From NCBI GenBank assembly GCA_964437425.1, contig CAYTGO010000080.1, forward strand, positions 1-13,184: a stretch of 13,184 nt of DNA, written 5' to 3'. The translations under genes were made by a program, and so were the position numbers. The notes under the pieces are model-generated. The model saw nothing but the letters and a program-made list of their open reading frames with translations, was not told the DNA's origin and did not search any database. The DNA comes from Scalindua sp964437425 (GTDB taxonomy: Bacteria > Planctomycetota > Brocadiia > Brocadiales > Scalinduaceae). Positions 6,929 to 13,184 of this stretch are shown here, piece after piece; position 1 is the stretch's first letter; each line of letters starts with the position of its first letter.

Positions 6929-7000
6929 ATTATTGGTATGTGTGTTGCGATCTTAGCATATCGTTTAAATTTTCAACTCGTGTAAGGAGGGGACTAAGTT

Positions 7001-7747
7001 ATGGTCTTATTAGCAGAGAAACCAGTTAAAGGAGGAAATGTAATGAATGCAAGTGATTTTGTAGACAAATTGCAGGAAGATTGTTTGAACCATCCAGCAC
7101 TGAACCATTCATATTTGAATAGGTTCAAAAACAAAGAACTAAACAAGGGTCATGTTAAGTTGTTTGCCGAGCAGTACTATTGCTTTTCGCGTCATTTTTC
7201 CAGATATCTGGCTGCATTAGTGGCTATTACTCCGGACGAAGGTGCAAGGGCTCCATTAATTAAAAACCTTGGTGAAGAATATGGTGCTAGACAGGAAGAT
7301 GGCCAGGATATGGATCCGGAACTGACACATCCTGCAATTTTCAGAGGATTTCTAAGATCAGTCGGCATTGATACATCTCCGGAAGCACTTGCAGCAATTA
7401 AGCCATTACCGGAAACAAAGCTTTTTGTTGATAAGTATCTGAATATCAGGTATCTGAATTATATTGAAGCATTTGGAGCCCTTGGACCTGGGACCGAATA
7501 TATAGTACCTCAGATGTATACGCTCGTGCGTGAAGGTTGCAGGGGTGCGGGACTGACAGAAGACGAAGTGCTTTTCTTCTCTGCTCACATTGAGTTGGAT
7601 GTGGAGCATGCAGAAGGCATTAAGGATTCTTTGATCCCGTTTGTTGATTCTGCAGATCACCAGGAGATAATGCGATACGGTGCAATGGATTTCCTTGATG
7701 CAAGATGTGTTTTATGGGATGGACTGGAAAGAGCTAGCAATTTCTAA
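7001..7747 (+). CDS. Haem-oxygenase-fold di-iron oxidase, CADD/PqqC/UndA-like
   Basis: This all-helical protein of 248 residues (234 from the lower start) belongs to the TenA/PqqC/CADD superfamily. All six ligands expected for a di-iron haem-oxygenase-like oxidase are present: Glu93 in NLGEEYG, His110 in THPAIF, Glu166 in GTEYIVP, and His196, Asp200 and His203 in AHIELDVEHA. TenA thiaminases lack this set, so an oxygen-activating enzyme is likely. Known relatives make p-aminobenzoate (Chlamydia CADD), cleave fatty acids to alkenes (UndA) or oxidise PQQ precursors. Compared with CADD from memory, the self-sacrificing Tyr27 aligns with Leu and Lys152 with Val, so p-aminobenzoate synthesis is uncertain. 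There are two in-frame starts, each with a strong Shine-Dalgarno: AAGGAGG before 7001 and AAAGGAGG before 7043. The second gives an N-terminus closer to CADD. A terminator follows at 7798. Confidence 0.85.
   Translation: MVLLAEKPVKGGNVMNASDFVDKLQEDCLNHPALNHSYLNRFKNKELNKGHVKLFAEQYYCFSRHFSRYLAALVAITPDEGARAPLIKNLGEEYGARQEDGQDMDPELTHPAIFRGFLRSVGIDTSPEALAAIKPLPETKLFVDKYLNIRYLNYIEAFGALGPGTEYIVPQMYTLVREGCRGAGLTEDEVLFFSAHIELDVEHAEGIKDSLIPFVDSADHQEIMRYGAMDFLDARCVLWDGLERASNF
7028..7045 (+). promoter_or_regulatory. Second, internal ribosome binding site and ATG of the di-iron oxidase gene
   Basis: AAAGGAGG (7028-7035) lies 7 bases before the in-frame ATG at 7043, and this Shine-Dalgarno is better spaced than the AAGGAGG at 6984-6990 serving the ATG at 7001. 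Either the lower start is the true one and the upper site is left over, or two forms differing by 14 residues are made. Confidence 0.6.
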
Positions 7748-7792
7748 AAGCATAAGGATCACTGTTTGTGATTAATTTACTAAGGAGTTTTT

Positions 7793-7846
7793 ATGTTCCC
7801 CGTTAGTAAGCTCATACGTTGTAATTACAATGATATGAACTTCTAA
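7793..7846 (+). CDS. Possible 17-residue leader peptide inside a terminator hairpin
   Basis: The ORF reads MFPVSKLIRCNYNDMNF and ends in TAA. It has a good Shine-Dalgarno, TAAGGAG (7781-7787), 5 bases before the ATG. Codons 2-17 and the stop codon fall inside the hairpin at 7798-7851, so a translating ribosome would melt the stem. This layout fits translation-controlled attenuation of the downstream GltB-like gene, though there is no run of a single regulatory codon and a separate promoter may lie downstream. It may also be chance. No similar peptide is known to me. Confidence 0.3.
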   Translation: MFPVSKLIRCNYNDMNF

Positions 7847-7857
7847 CGGGGTTTTTT
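7798..7857 (+). terminator. Extended Rho-independent terminator after the di-iron oxidase gene
   Basis: CCCCGTTAG (7798-7806) pairs perfectly with CTAACGGGG (7843-7851), followed by six T residues. Inside it, AAG/CTT, TCATA/TATGA and the palindrome TTGTAATTACAA continue the pairing, giving a rod-like hairpin of about 54 bases. It lies 50 bases after the oxidase stop codon. Confidence 0.8.
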
Positions 7858-7941
7858 AATGTAATAAATAAGTCGAGATGTAAATTTGAATCTCACTTGA
7901 TGTTGCTGGCAATAACTTCTATGCAGATATTAACTTATTTC

Positions 7942-7969
7942 TTGAATTAACTTTAAAATCTGCTATATT
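7942..7969 (+). promoter_or_regulatory. Candidate sigma-70 promoter (extended -10) for the GltB-like gene
   Basis: TTGAAT (7942-7947), a 16-base spacer and TATATT (7964-7969) match the consensus at four and five positions. The spacer ends in TGC, giving the TGn extended -10 motif. Transcription would begin near 7976, leaving a leader of about 150 bases. Confidence 0.5.
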
Positions 7970-8125
7970 TCTCTATTAAGTGTAAAAGATTCATAGAGCT
8001 TTGCGAAAAATTAGCAGGTTATAGATTAAATTATTATATTAGTTTCCATTAAATAATCTTTTGATATATTTAGTATACAAATAACATTTACATAACAATT
8101 TTTTAAATGAACAGGAGGCCTTTAT

Positions 8126-9706
8126 ATGGGAAGTTTGCAAATACCGAATAAATCGGCTGCAACCGGGACAAGAACAAGAACCGGTAGCGATGTATTGCCG
8201 CAAAGTGGGATGTGTGTTGTATGCCTTGATGGATGTCCCGGATATTGTGAAATAGGTCTTTCGGCCATGAGGGGGCCGGAGACTATATACCCTATACCGT
8301 TTGGAAAAAGTACGTCCAGTGGAACGAAAGATTATCCTGTAGACTATTCTCACTTTAACATATCAGGAACTGTTGCCAGTCATCACCAGAAAGAGTACGA
8401 ACAGTTTACTAATGTAAGTGTTGAAACACGTCTTGGTAGAGACAAAGGGCTCAAGTTGAAATTTCCATTGATATGTACCGGTTTAGGCTCTACACAGATT
8501 GCGAAGAATCACTTTGCTGACTTAGGAGCAGGGTCCGCTATTTGTGGTACAGGAATTGTCATTGGTGAGAATGTGGTTGGGATGGATGAAACGTCTAAAT
8601 TCGACAGTAATAAGAAGGTTACAGAATGTAAGGAACTTGAAAGAAGATTTAAATCATTTAAGGACAACCAGAAGGATGGTTATGGCTTTATTGCTATACA
8701 GGCTAATCCAGAAGATTGGAGATTAGGGGTTCTTGAATATAGTATGAATACTCTCGGCTCTGATGCAGTTGAATTAAAATGGGGACAGGGTGCCAAGAAC
8801 ATAGGCGGCGAAGTTAAGATCTTTAACCTGGAGAAAGCAATACTATTAAAAAACAGAGGTTATATTGTAATTCCTGATCCGGAAGATCCAATCGTACAGG
8901 AAGCCTTTAAATCTGGTGCTGTTGAGGGTTTTGAGAGACACACCAGAGTAAAGGCAATATCAGAATATCTGCCTAAAGCAATGAGTGATTTTGGTGATCA
9001 GGTAGAACATCTGAGAAATGCCGGTGCTAAGTATGTGTTCCTGAAGACAGGTGCTTATAGACCGTCTGATTTGGCAAGGGCTATCAAATTCTGTTCAGTA
9101 TTCAAACTTGATGTATTGACCATTGATGGTGCTGGCGGTGGAACAGGTATGAGTCCTTGGAGAATGATGAATGAGTGGGGTGTTCCTACCGTCTATATAG
9201 CAGCTATGACTTATAACTTCTGTAAGAGGCTTGCAGACAGGGGCGAGTACGTACCGGATATAATTCTGGCCGGTGGTCTTTCCGCTGAAGATCATATCTA
9301 TAAATCATTCGCGTTGGCTGCGCCATTCGTTAAGGCTGTCGGTATGTCACGATCAACTATCTGTGCTACAATGGTTGGTAATACTAACGGAATTGCAATT
9401 GCAGAAGGTAAGATTCCGAAACCTGCTTCAGAACATGGCGATACACTGGATAAGATCTTCTATTACTCAACTAAGGTCAAAGATGAATTTGGCGATGTTA
9501 CTCCGGGTGCATTGGGTATGTATTCTTATTATGAAAAAATGGCTATGGGCCTTAGACAGTTAATGGCCGGGTCAAGGAAGTTTAACCTCAGTGAAATCAC
9601 CAGAGATGACATTTTCTCGCTGACTAGAGAAGCTGCTGATATCACAGGTATTAACTATGTTATGGATTGGGAAAATGAGACATCAGAAGCAATCCTTGAC
9701 GCATAG
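8126..9706 (+). CDS. FMN-binding glutamate synthase-like protein (GltB central-domain family)
   Basis: The 526 residues contain the FMN-binding TIM-barrel of the glutamate synthase large subunit, without the N-terminal amidotransferase domain of true GltB. Signatures are V-E-L-K-W-GQGAKNIGGE (215-229, compare KLGQGAKPG-GG in GltB), DGAGGGTGMSP (334-344) for FMN phosphate, and LAGGLSAEDH (381-390). The 3Fe-4S cysteines that follow the FMN site in GltB are not seen. Instead there is an N-terminal Cys30-x2-Cys33-x3-Cys37-x3-Cys41 cluster that could bind iron-sulfur. It may therefore transfer electrons or ammonia to a non-standard acceptor; calling it glutamate synthase would be unsafe. The start has AGGAGG 8 bases before ATG. 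It follows the di-iron oxidase gene in the same direction but after a terminator and with its own candidate promoter. A strong terminator follows at 9751. Confidence 0.87.
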   Translation: MGSLQIPNKSAATGTRTRTGSDVLPQSGMCVVCLDGCPGYCEIGLSAMRGPETIYPIPFGKSTSSGTKDYPVDYSHFNISGTVASHHQKEYEQFTNVSVETRLGRDKGLKLKFPLICTGLGSTQIAKNHFADLGAGSAICGTGIVIGENVVGMDETSKFDSNKKVTECKELERRFKSFKDNQKDGYGFIAIQANPEDWRLGVLEYSMNTLGSDAVELKWGQGAKNIGGEVKIFNLEKAILLKNRGYIVIPDPEDPIVQEAFKSGAVEGFERHTRVKAISEYLPKAMSDFGDQVEHLRNAGAKYVFLKTGAYRPSDLARAIKFCSVFKLDVLTIDGAGGGTGMSPWRMMNEWGVPTVYIAAMTYNFCKRLADRGEYVPDIILAGGLSAEDHIYKSFALAAPFVKAVGMSRSTICATMVGNTNGIAIAEGKIPKPASEHGDTLDKIFYYSTKVKDEFGDVTPGALGMYSYYEKMAMGLRQLMAGSRKFNLSEITRDDIFSLTREAADITGINYVMDWENETSEAILDA

Positions 9707-9750
9707 TTTGTTGGATAGTAAATAAGAAGAATCTAACATGTAAGATTAAT

Positions 9751-9795
9751 AAGGCTGTATAGGGTACAACAAAAACCTTATACAGCCTTTTTTTT
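9751..9795 (+). terminator. Strong Rho-independent terminator after the GltB-like gene
   Basis: AAGGCTGTATA (9751-9761) pairs with TATACAGCCTT (9779-9789). GGG with CCT (one wobble pair) extends this to 14 pairs around an 11-base loop, and the T run spans 9788-9795. The run ends only 3 bases before the ATG of the next gene. Confidence 0.88.
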
Positions 9796-9798
9796 AGA

Positions 9799-11211
9799 AT
9801 GAAAATATATATATTTATACTCGCCTCGATCATCTCGTTTGTGCTTCTTCCATTTTCATTAGTCAGTATTGCTGAAGAAAAGGGTGGGGAAATTGTACTG
9901 GTTTCACCAACCGGCCACGAAATAAGCGGTAACCAATGGCTTTTTGTTATTGGAATAGACTCTTATATTAACCTTCCTAGCTTGAACACTTCAGTGAATG
10001 ATGCGAAAGCAGTGAAAAATACATTGCTAAAACGATATCATTTTGATGAATACCATGTAATCGAGCTTTATGATGAGGAGGCTACCAGAAGTAACATACT
10101 TGGCAAGTTGAGATATCTGACCAGAAGGGTCGGTCCGGATGACTCTATCATAATCTTTTATTCAGGTCATGGTGGATTGGATTCTGCCAGGCGTGAGGGT
10201 AGTTGGATACCTGTTGAAGGAACCACGGATGCTACCTCTTCATGGATTTCGAATAAACAAATTTATGATTATTTAAAGATTGATGCCAATAAAGCAATGC
10301 ACGTCCTGCTTATCTCTGACTCATGTTTTTCCGGTGATTCTTTCAGAGGCTATAGAAAGGAGATGGCTAGGGCCACGGACGAGGTCATTAAGACAGCCTA
10401 TAATCGGAGGTCACGTCAGGTAATAACATCAGGAGAAAGTAAGCCCATGGTAGAGGAAGGGCTGAGCCGTAACAGTATCTTTACGCATTTTCTGATAAAG
10501 GTACTGAATGAGAACAAAAAACCCTTTCTCGTTTCATCAGAGTTGTGTAAAGGATTAAGAACAGGACTTGAAGAAAACAGTTATCGAACGCCTGGGTTCG
10601 GAACGTTGAAAGATGAAGGGGGGCAAAATGGGGGGGAGTTGATCTTATTCTTGAACAGTGAGGAGTTGGTGCGTCTTAAGAATATTAAATGGCAGAATAG
10701 GATTGAAAGGAAGTACCTGCGTTCATCATACAAGGATTTGTCAGTAACCCAGGTGCTATCAATGCCTCATGTTAAAATTCGCGAGGAGCAGGATTGGGGT
10801 TTTTACGGGCATAGTACAATACGGCACCAGTACGAGCTAAGATCTATAGTTTACGACGAAGTGGTCGTTGATTATACGACTGGCTTAATGTGGCATCAGA
10901 ACGGATCTGAAAGATTTAAAGATAAAGAAAAAATATCTGAGTGGGTGAATAATCTGAATCTGAAAGGTTACGCCGGGTTTAAGGATTGGCGTTTACCAAC
11001 GGCAGAGGAGGCGGCGTCGCTTCTCGAACCTAAGCAGAACTTTGGTGATATGTATGTAGATACCGTATTTGATAAGAAGCAACCATGGATATGGACGGGA
11101 GATAGTTACGGCATTGATGCGGCTTGGGTAATGAGCGCGTGCTACGGTAGTATATTCTGGAATAAATTCGATGAATACTTTACTATACGTCCGGTTAGAT
11201 CAATGAAATGA
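9799..11211 (+). CDS. Exported caspase-like (peptidase C14) protein with C-terminal DUF1566/Lcl-type domain
   Basis: The 470 residues start with a signal peptide (MKIYIFILASIISFVLLPFS, likely cut after V-S-I-A at about residue 25), so the protein should act in the periplasm or outside. Residues 45-285 are a caspase/metacaspase domain: LFVIGIDSYINLP (48-60), the catalytic His124 in FYSGHGG and catalytic Cys176 in LLISDSCFSGD. Both residues of the dyad are intact. After a linker (about 286-350), residues 353-468 form a DUF1566/Lcl-type domain: D-YTTGLMW (358-365), LNLKGYAGFKDWRLPTAEE (386-404) and the closing IRPVRSMK. Such domains are often found on surface or binding proteins. The likely job is regulated cleavage with the C-terminal domain as a sensor or binding module; the substrate is unknown. 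The ATG has no Shine-Dalgarno and follows the terminator T run, but the signal peptide supports this start. It converges on the acyltransferase gene with 9 bases between. Confidence 0.85.
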   Translation: MKIYIFILASIISFVLLPFSLVSIAEEKGGEIVLVSPTGHEISGNQWLFVIGIDSYINLPSLNTSVNDAKAVKNTLLKRYHFDEYHVIELYDEEATRSNILGKLRYLTRRVGPDDSIIIFYSGHGGLDSARREGSWIPVEGTTDATSSWISNKQIYDYLKIDANKAMHVLLISDSCFSGDSFRGYRKEMARATDEVIKTAYNRRSRQVITSGESKPMVEEGLSRNSIFTHFLIKVLNENKKPFLVSSELCKGLRTGLEENSYRTPGFGTLKDEGGQNGGELILFLNSEELVRLKNIKWQNRIERKYLRSSYKDLSVTQVLSMPHVKIREEQDWGFYGHSTIRHQYELRSIVYDEVVVDYTTGLMWHQNGSERFKDKEKISEWVNNLNLKGYAGFKDWRLPTAEEAASLLEPKQNFGDMYVDTVFDKKQPWIWTGDSYGIDAAWVMSACYGSIFWNKFDEYFTIRPVRSMK

Positions 11212-11220
11212 GCCATATTG

Positions 11221-11868
11221 TTACGTTGCCGCTTCTATTCTTTTGAACACACCTTCAGACGCTTCTCGAAATTCAGAAAGGCTCTCCGGTGTTTTGCCTA
11301 TTGTATCTTCAATTCTGAAAGGTTTACCAAATACCATTTTTATCCTTTTTTTTCCAGTCAGCAGGTCAATTACCCTTCCGCCTAAAACACTGACAGACCC
11401 GTCAAGGTTTGATTCTATTTTAAGAGGTAATATCATTTTATTACTTTTAGAGGCGACATAAGAGATTCCTCTGCGCGGTCGTCTTTTTTTGCCTCTGTTT
11501 ATGGCGCCTTCGGGGAATATAACAACCCTCTCTCCGGAGTCTAATAAATTTATCAGCGGTCTGCCTGATAATTCCAGATCCTTCCCCTCATGGGCGCGAA
11601 CTGCTCCACAGAAAGGATAAAAGAATAATGTATCATAGAAATAGTCAAGTGCCATGTAATAGAGTGGAAAATATTTAAATAGAAACGGTACAGAAAGAGA
11701 AACAGATATGGGGTCAAGATATGAAACATGATTTACTGCCAGTATAAAAGAGCTACCAGCTTTTTCCAGATTGTAAACACCTTCTACTTTAAACTTAAAT
11801 AGTATTTTAAATAACAATAAAAAAGGCCAATACACTGATAGTTGTATTATTATAATGATTTTACGCAT
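11221..11868 (-). CDS. PlsC-type 1-acyl-glycerol-3-phosphate acyltransferase family protein
   Basis: This is a 215-residue membrane-associated acyltransferase, probably adding an acyl chain to lysophosphatidic acid or a similar acceptor in phospholipid synthesis. It has an N-terminal hydrophobic segment (about 4-24), the catalytic motif N46-H47-VSYL-D52 (NHxxxxD) and V-I-FPEG-A-I-NR (116-125) matching the FPEGTRS acceptor-binding motif, followed by a basic stretch RGKKRRPRRG (125-134). The normal T-R-S of motif III is A-I-N here, which may indicate a different acceptor. The length is usual for the family. It begins 26 bases after the histidine kinase stop on the same strand, so the two are probably co-transcribed, although no clear Shine-Dalgarno is seen. 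Its stop lies 9 bases from the convergent caspase gene, with no visible terminator between. Confidence 0.87.
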   Translation of the reverse strand: MRKIIIIIQLSVYWPFLLLFKILFKFKVEGVYNLEKAGSSFILAVNHVSYLDPISVSLSVPFLFKYFPLYYMALDYFYDTLFFYPFCGAVRAHEGKDLELSGRPLINLLDSGERVVIFPEGAINRGKKRRPRRGISYVASKSNKMILPLKIESNLDGSVSVLGGRVIDLLTGKKRIKMVFGKPFRIEDTIGKTPESLSEFREASEGVFKRIEAAT

Positions 11869-11894
11869 TTCTATTTAGACTGGGTGGGCTTGAT

Positions 11895-13184
11895 TTATGA
11901 GTGGCCAACAGGTAAGGTGACAATAAAGCTTGTGCCAGCTCCGGGTATATTCATAACATCTATTTTTCCATTATGTAAGTTTACAATGTGCTTAACTATA
12001 GACAGCCCAAGGCCGGTTCCACCGAGCTTTCTGGATCTTGATGAGTCCACCACATAAAATCTTTCGAATATTCTGGATAAATGCTCTTGCGGAATACATA
12101 TCCCAGTATCCTGTATCTCAATTGTTACCGTTTCATTATTACGGCTTAAGGTTATTATAATTTCTCCTCTTTCCGTATATTTTATGGCATTATCAATCAG
12201 ATTAATAAACACCTGTTCCAGCTTAAATGGATCAGCTTTGATAATAGGCAAATTGTTGTCTGTATTAAATATTAGAGCAAGATTCTTTTCTTCTAAACTC
12301 TGCTCAAATATTTTTAGGATACTTTCCATTAGGTTATTTAGATTTACTTTCTCCAATTCAAGATTGTCTGGCGTTCCTTCAAGTTTTGATAGTAACAGTA
12401 AGTCATTAACAATCCTTATGACTCTGTCTGTATGTCTTCTAATAATATCCAGATAATGTATATTTTCTTCATCATTATTTGCCTCTTGCAGTGTCTCTAC
12501 AAATCCCTTTATCGCTGTAAGTGGTGTACGTAATTCATGAGAAACATTAGTGGCAAAATCCTTTTTAGTCTTTTCCAGGTTCTTAATTTTTGTTATATCA
12601 TGCAGGGTCACCACTATATCCTTATTGTTTGAGCAGAAAGTAGCGCTGCATAAAAATATTCTGTTATTTAATTCTAATTCATCAACAATACTGTTTTGCT
12701 TACTTCTTGCTTCTTTCATCAATTCGTCAAATCTAGTGTTTCGTATTACATCACAATATAATTTGCCTTTTGCAGAGTCATTTTGGACTGTTTTTAGAAA
12801 GCTTTCATTGCATATTGAAATAACCCCATCTATGTTAACTACACAAAGTCCTTCACTGATTGATGATATAATACTGTTAAGTTCATCAGTCTGGTTGGAC
12901 AGTTGTGTAAATAACGTATTAATTTGATCTGTCATATAATTAAAGCTATCTGCCAACTCTCTTATTTCGTTGCTACTTTTAATGATAACTTTTGCGCTGA
13001 AGTCGCCTTTGGCTACTTTGCTGGAAGCAGTAGCTAATTCTTTGATTGGCTTTGAAAAATTACGAGAAAACAGGAATGCACCTATTAAGAGAAATATGAC
13101 TATAATTACAGTAGTTTTGATAATATTCATTTTAATGCTATTGAGAAGTGTATTTATCTCTTTCAAAAACAGGCTAGCCCTTAA
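11895..13184 (-). CDS. PhoR-type sensor histidine kinase (5' end beyond the window)
   Basis: The reading frame stays open to the right edge (the codons before the TTG at 13166 read LRASLF), so the N-terminal sensor part is missing. Counting from that TTG, there is a membrane segment (about 15-34), a HAMP linker (35-90), a PAS-like domain (about 95-195), a HisKA dimerisation domain with phospho-acceptor His210 in F-ATNVSHELRTPLTAIKG, and the catalytic ATPase domain with N box E-QVFINLIDNAIKYT (317-331), G1 DTGICIP (353-359), F box FERFYVVD (367-374) and G2 GGTGLGLSIVKHIV (382-395). It should phosphorylate a response regulator in reply to an envelope signal; PhoR-like phosphate sensing is one guess. 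The G1 box is normally DTGIGIP, so the Cys at 357 is unusual. The acyltransferase gene follows 26 bases downstream. Confidence 0.9.
   Translation of the reverse strand, partial: LRASLFLKEINTLLNSIKMNIIKTTVIIVIFLLIGAFLFSRNFSKPIKELATASSKVAKGDFSAKVIIKSSNEIRELADSFNYMTDQINTLFTQLSNQTDELNSIISSISEGLCVVNIDGVISICNESFLKTVQNDSAKGKLYCDVIRNTRFDELMKEARSKQNSIVDELELNNRIFLCSATFCSNNKDIVVTLHDITKIKNLEKTKKDFATNVSHELRTPLTAIKGFVETLQEANNDEENIHYLDIIRRHTDRVIRIVNDLLLLSKLEGTPDNLELEKVNLNNLMESILKIFEQSLEEKNLALIFNTDNNLPIIKADPFKLEQVFINLIDNAIKYTERGEIIITLSRNNETVTIEIQDTGICIPQEHLSRIFERFYVVDSSRSRKLGGTGLGLSIVKHIVNLHNGKIDVMNIPGAGTSFIVTLPVGHS

Larger units (their letters stand above)
6608..7000. other. Intergenic region and leader of the di-iron oxidase gene
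   Basis: These 393 bases hold the hairpin at 6753, a weak -35/-10 pair (TTTACA 6835-6840, 18 bases, TATTCT 6859-6864) and a second, AT-rich hairpin with a T8 tail at 6897-6928. A 22-codon ORF at 6663-6731 has no Shine-Dalgarno and is not called as a gene. Confidence 0.55.
7748..8125. other. Intergenic region and leader of the GltB-like gene
   Basis: These 378 bases hold, in order, a small inverted repeat ATCAC-N5-GTGAT (7758-7772), the 17-codon ORF and terminator (7781-7857), a bulged hairpin AAGT-c-GAGAT / ATCTC-ACTT (7870-7898), a candidate promoter (7942-7969), and an AT-rich leader of about 150 bases ending in a strong Shine-Dalgarno. Confidence 0.6.

Noticed and set aside
8023..8059. 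AGATTA/TAATCT pairing in the leader of the GltB-like gene
   Set aside because: A six-pair AT-rich stem with a 25-base loop is expected by chance in this base composition.
8039..8353. 104-codon minus-strand ORF over the start of the GltB-like gene
   Set aside because: It is the antisense of a confidently assigned coding start, and its Cys/Arg/Ser-rich composition is that of a shadow frame.
12184..12927. Plus-strand ORFs opposite the histidine kinase gene
   Set aside because: The minus strand carries all kinase motifs; the plus-strand frames have no ribosome binding sites or family features.

Overview
The window is one stretch of an AT-rich Gram-negative bacterial chromosome. This is shown by lipoprotein signal peptides, flagellar hook genes, a sensor kinase with a membrane segment, and clear Shine-Dalgarno sites in front of about half of the genes. 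No marker gene fixes the lineage. A planctomycete of the anammox type would fit the AT-rich base use, the exported caspase with a DUF1566-like tail and the non-haem iron oxidase beside a GltB-like FMN enzyme, but this is a weak inference. I see no tRNA, rRNA, CRISPR array or insertion sequence.

Left third (1-4934, all minus strand). The hook-assembly genes fliK, flgD and flgE are read leftwards, with flgE cut by the window edge. A sigma-54 type -24/-12 element stands at 2968-2984, just upstream of fliK, and probably drives the hook operon. Upstream are two lipoprotein genes: a CsgG/LpoB/FlgO-like protein and a coiled-coil protein with an internal duplication. Their position suggests, but does not prove, a link to the flagellum or envelope.

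Middle (4935-9706, plus strand). Three genes are preceded by non-coding leaders of 370-390 bases: a PLP aminotransferase, a haem-oxygenase-fold di-iron oxidase of the CADD/PqqC/UndA type with all six metal ligands, and a GltB-like FMN protein with an N-terminal four-cysteine cluster. They are separated by hairpin terminators, so they are probably separate transcription units. All three could act on amino acids or amines. The terminator after the oxidase gene encloses nearly all of a 17-codon ORF that has a good ribosome binding site.

Right (9751-13184). A strong terminator runs almost directly into the start codon of an exported caspase-like protein with a C-terminal DUF1566/Lcl-type domain. 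It converges with a minus-strand pair: a PhoR-type histidine kinase (5' end outside the window) followed by a PlsC-type acyltransferase. The kinase has an unusual Gly-to-Cys change in its G1 box.

The best candidates for something undescribed are the oxidase/GltB-like pair with its unusual leader RNAs, and the exported caspase-DUF1566 protein.
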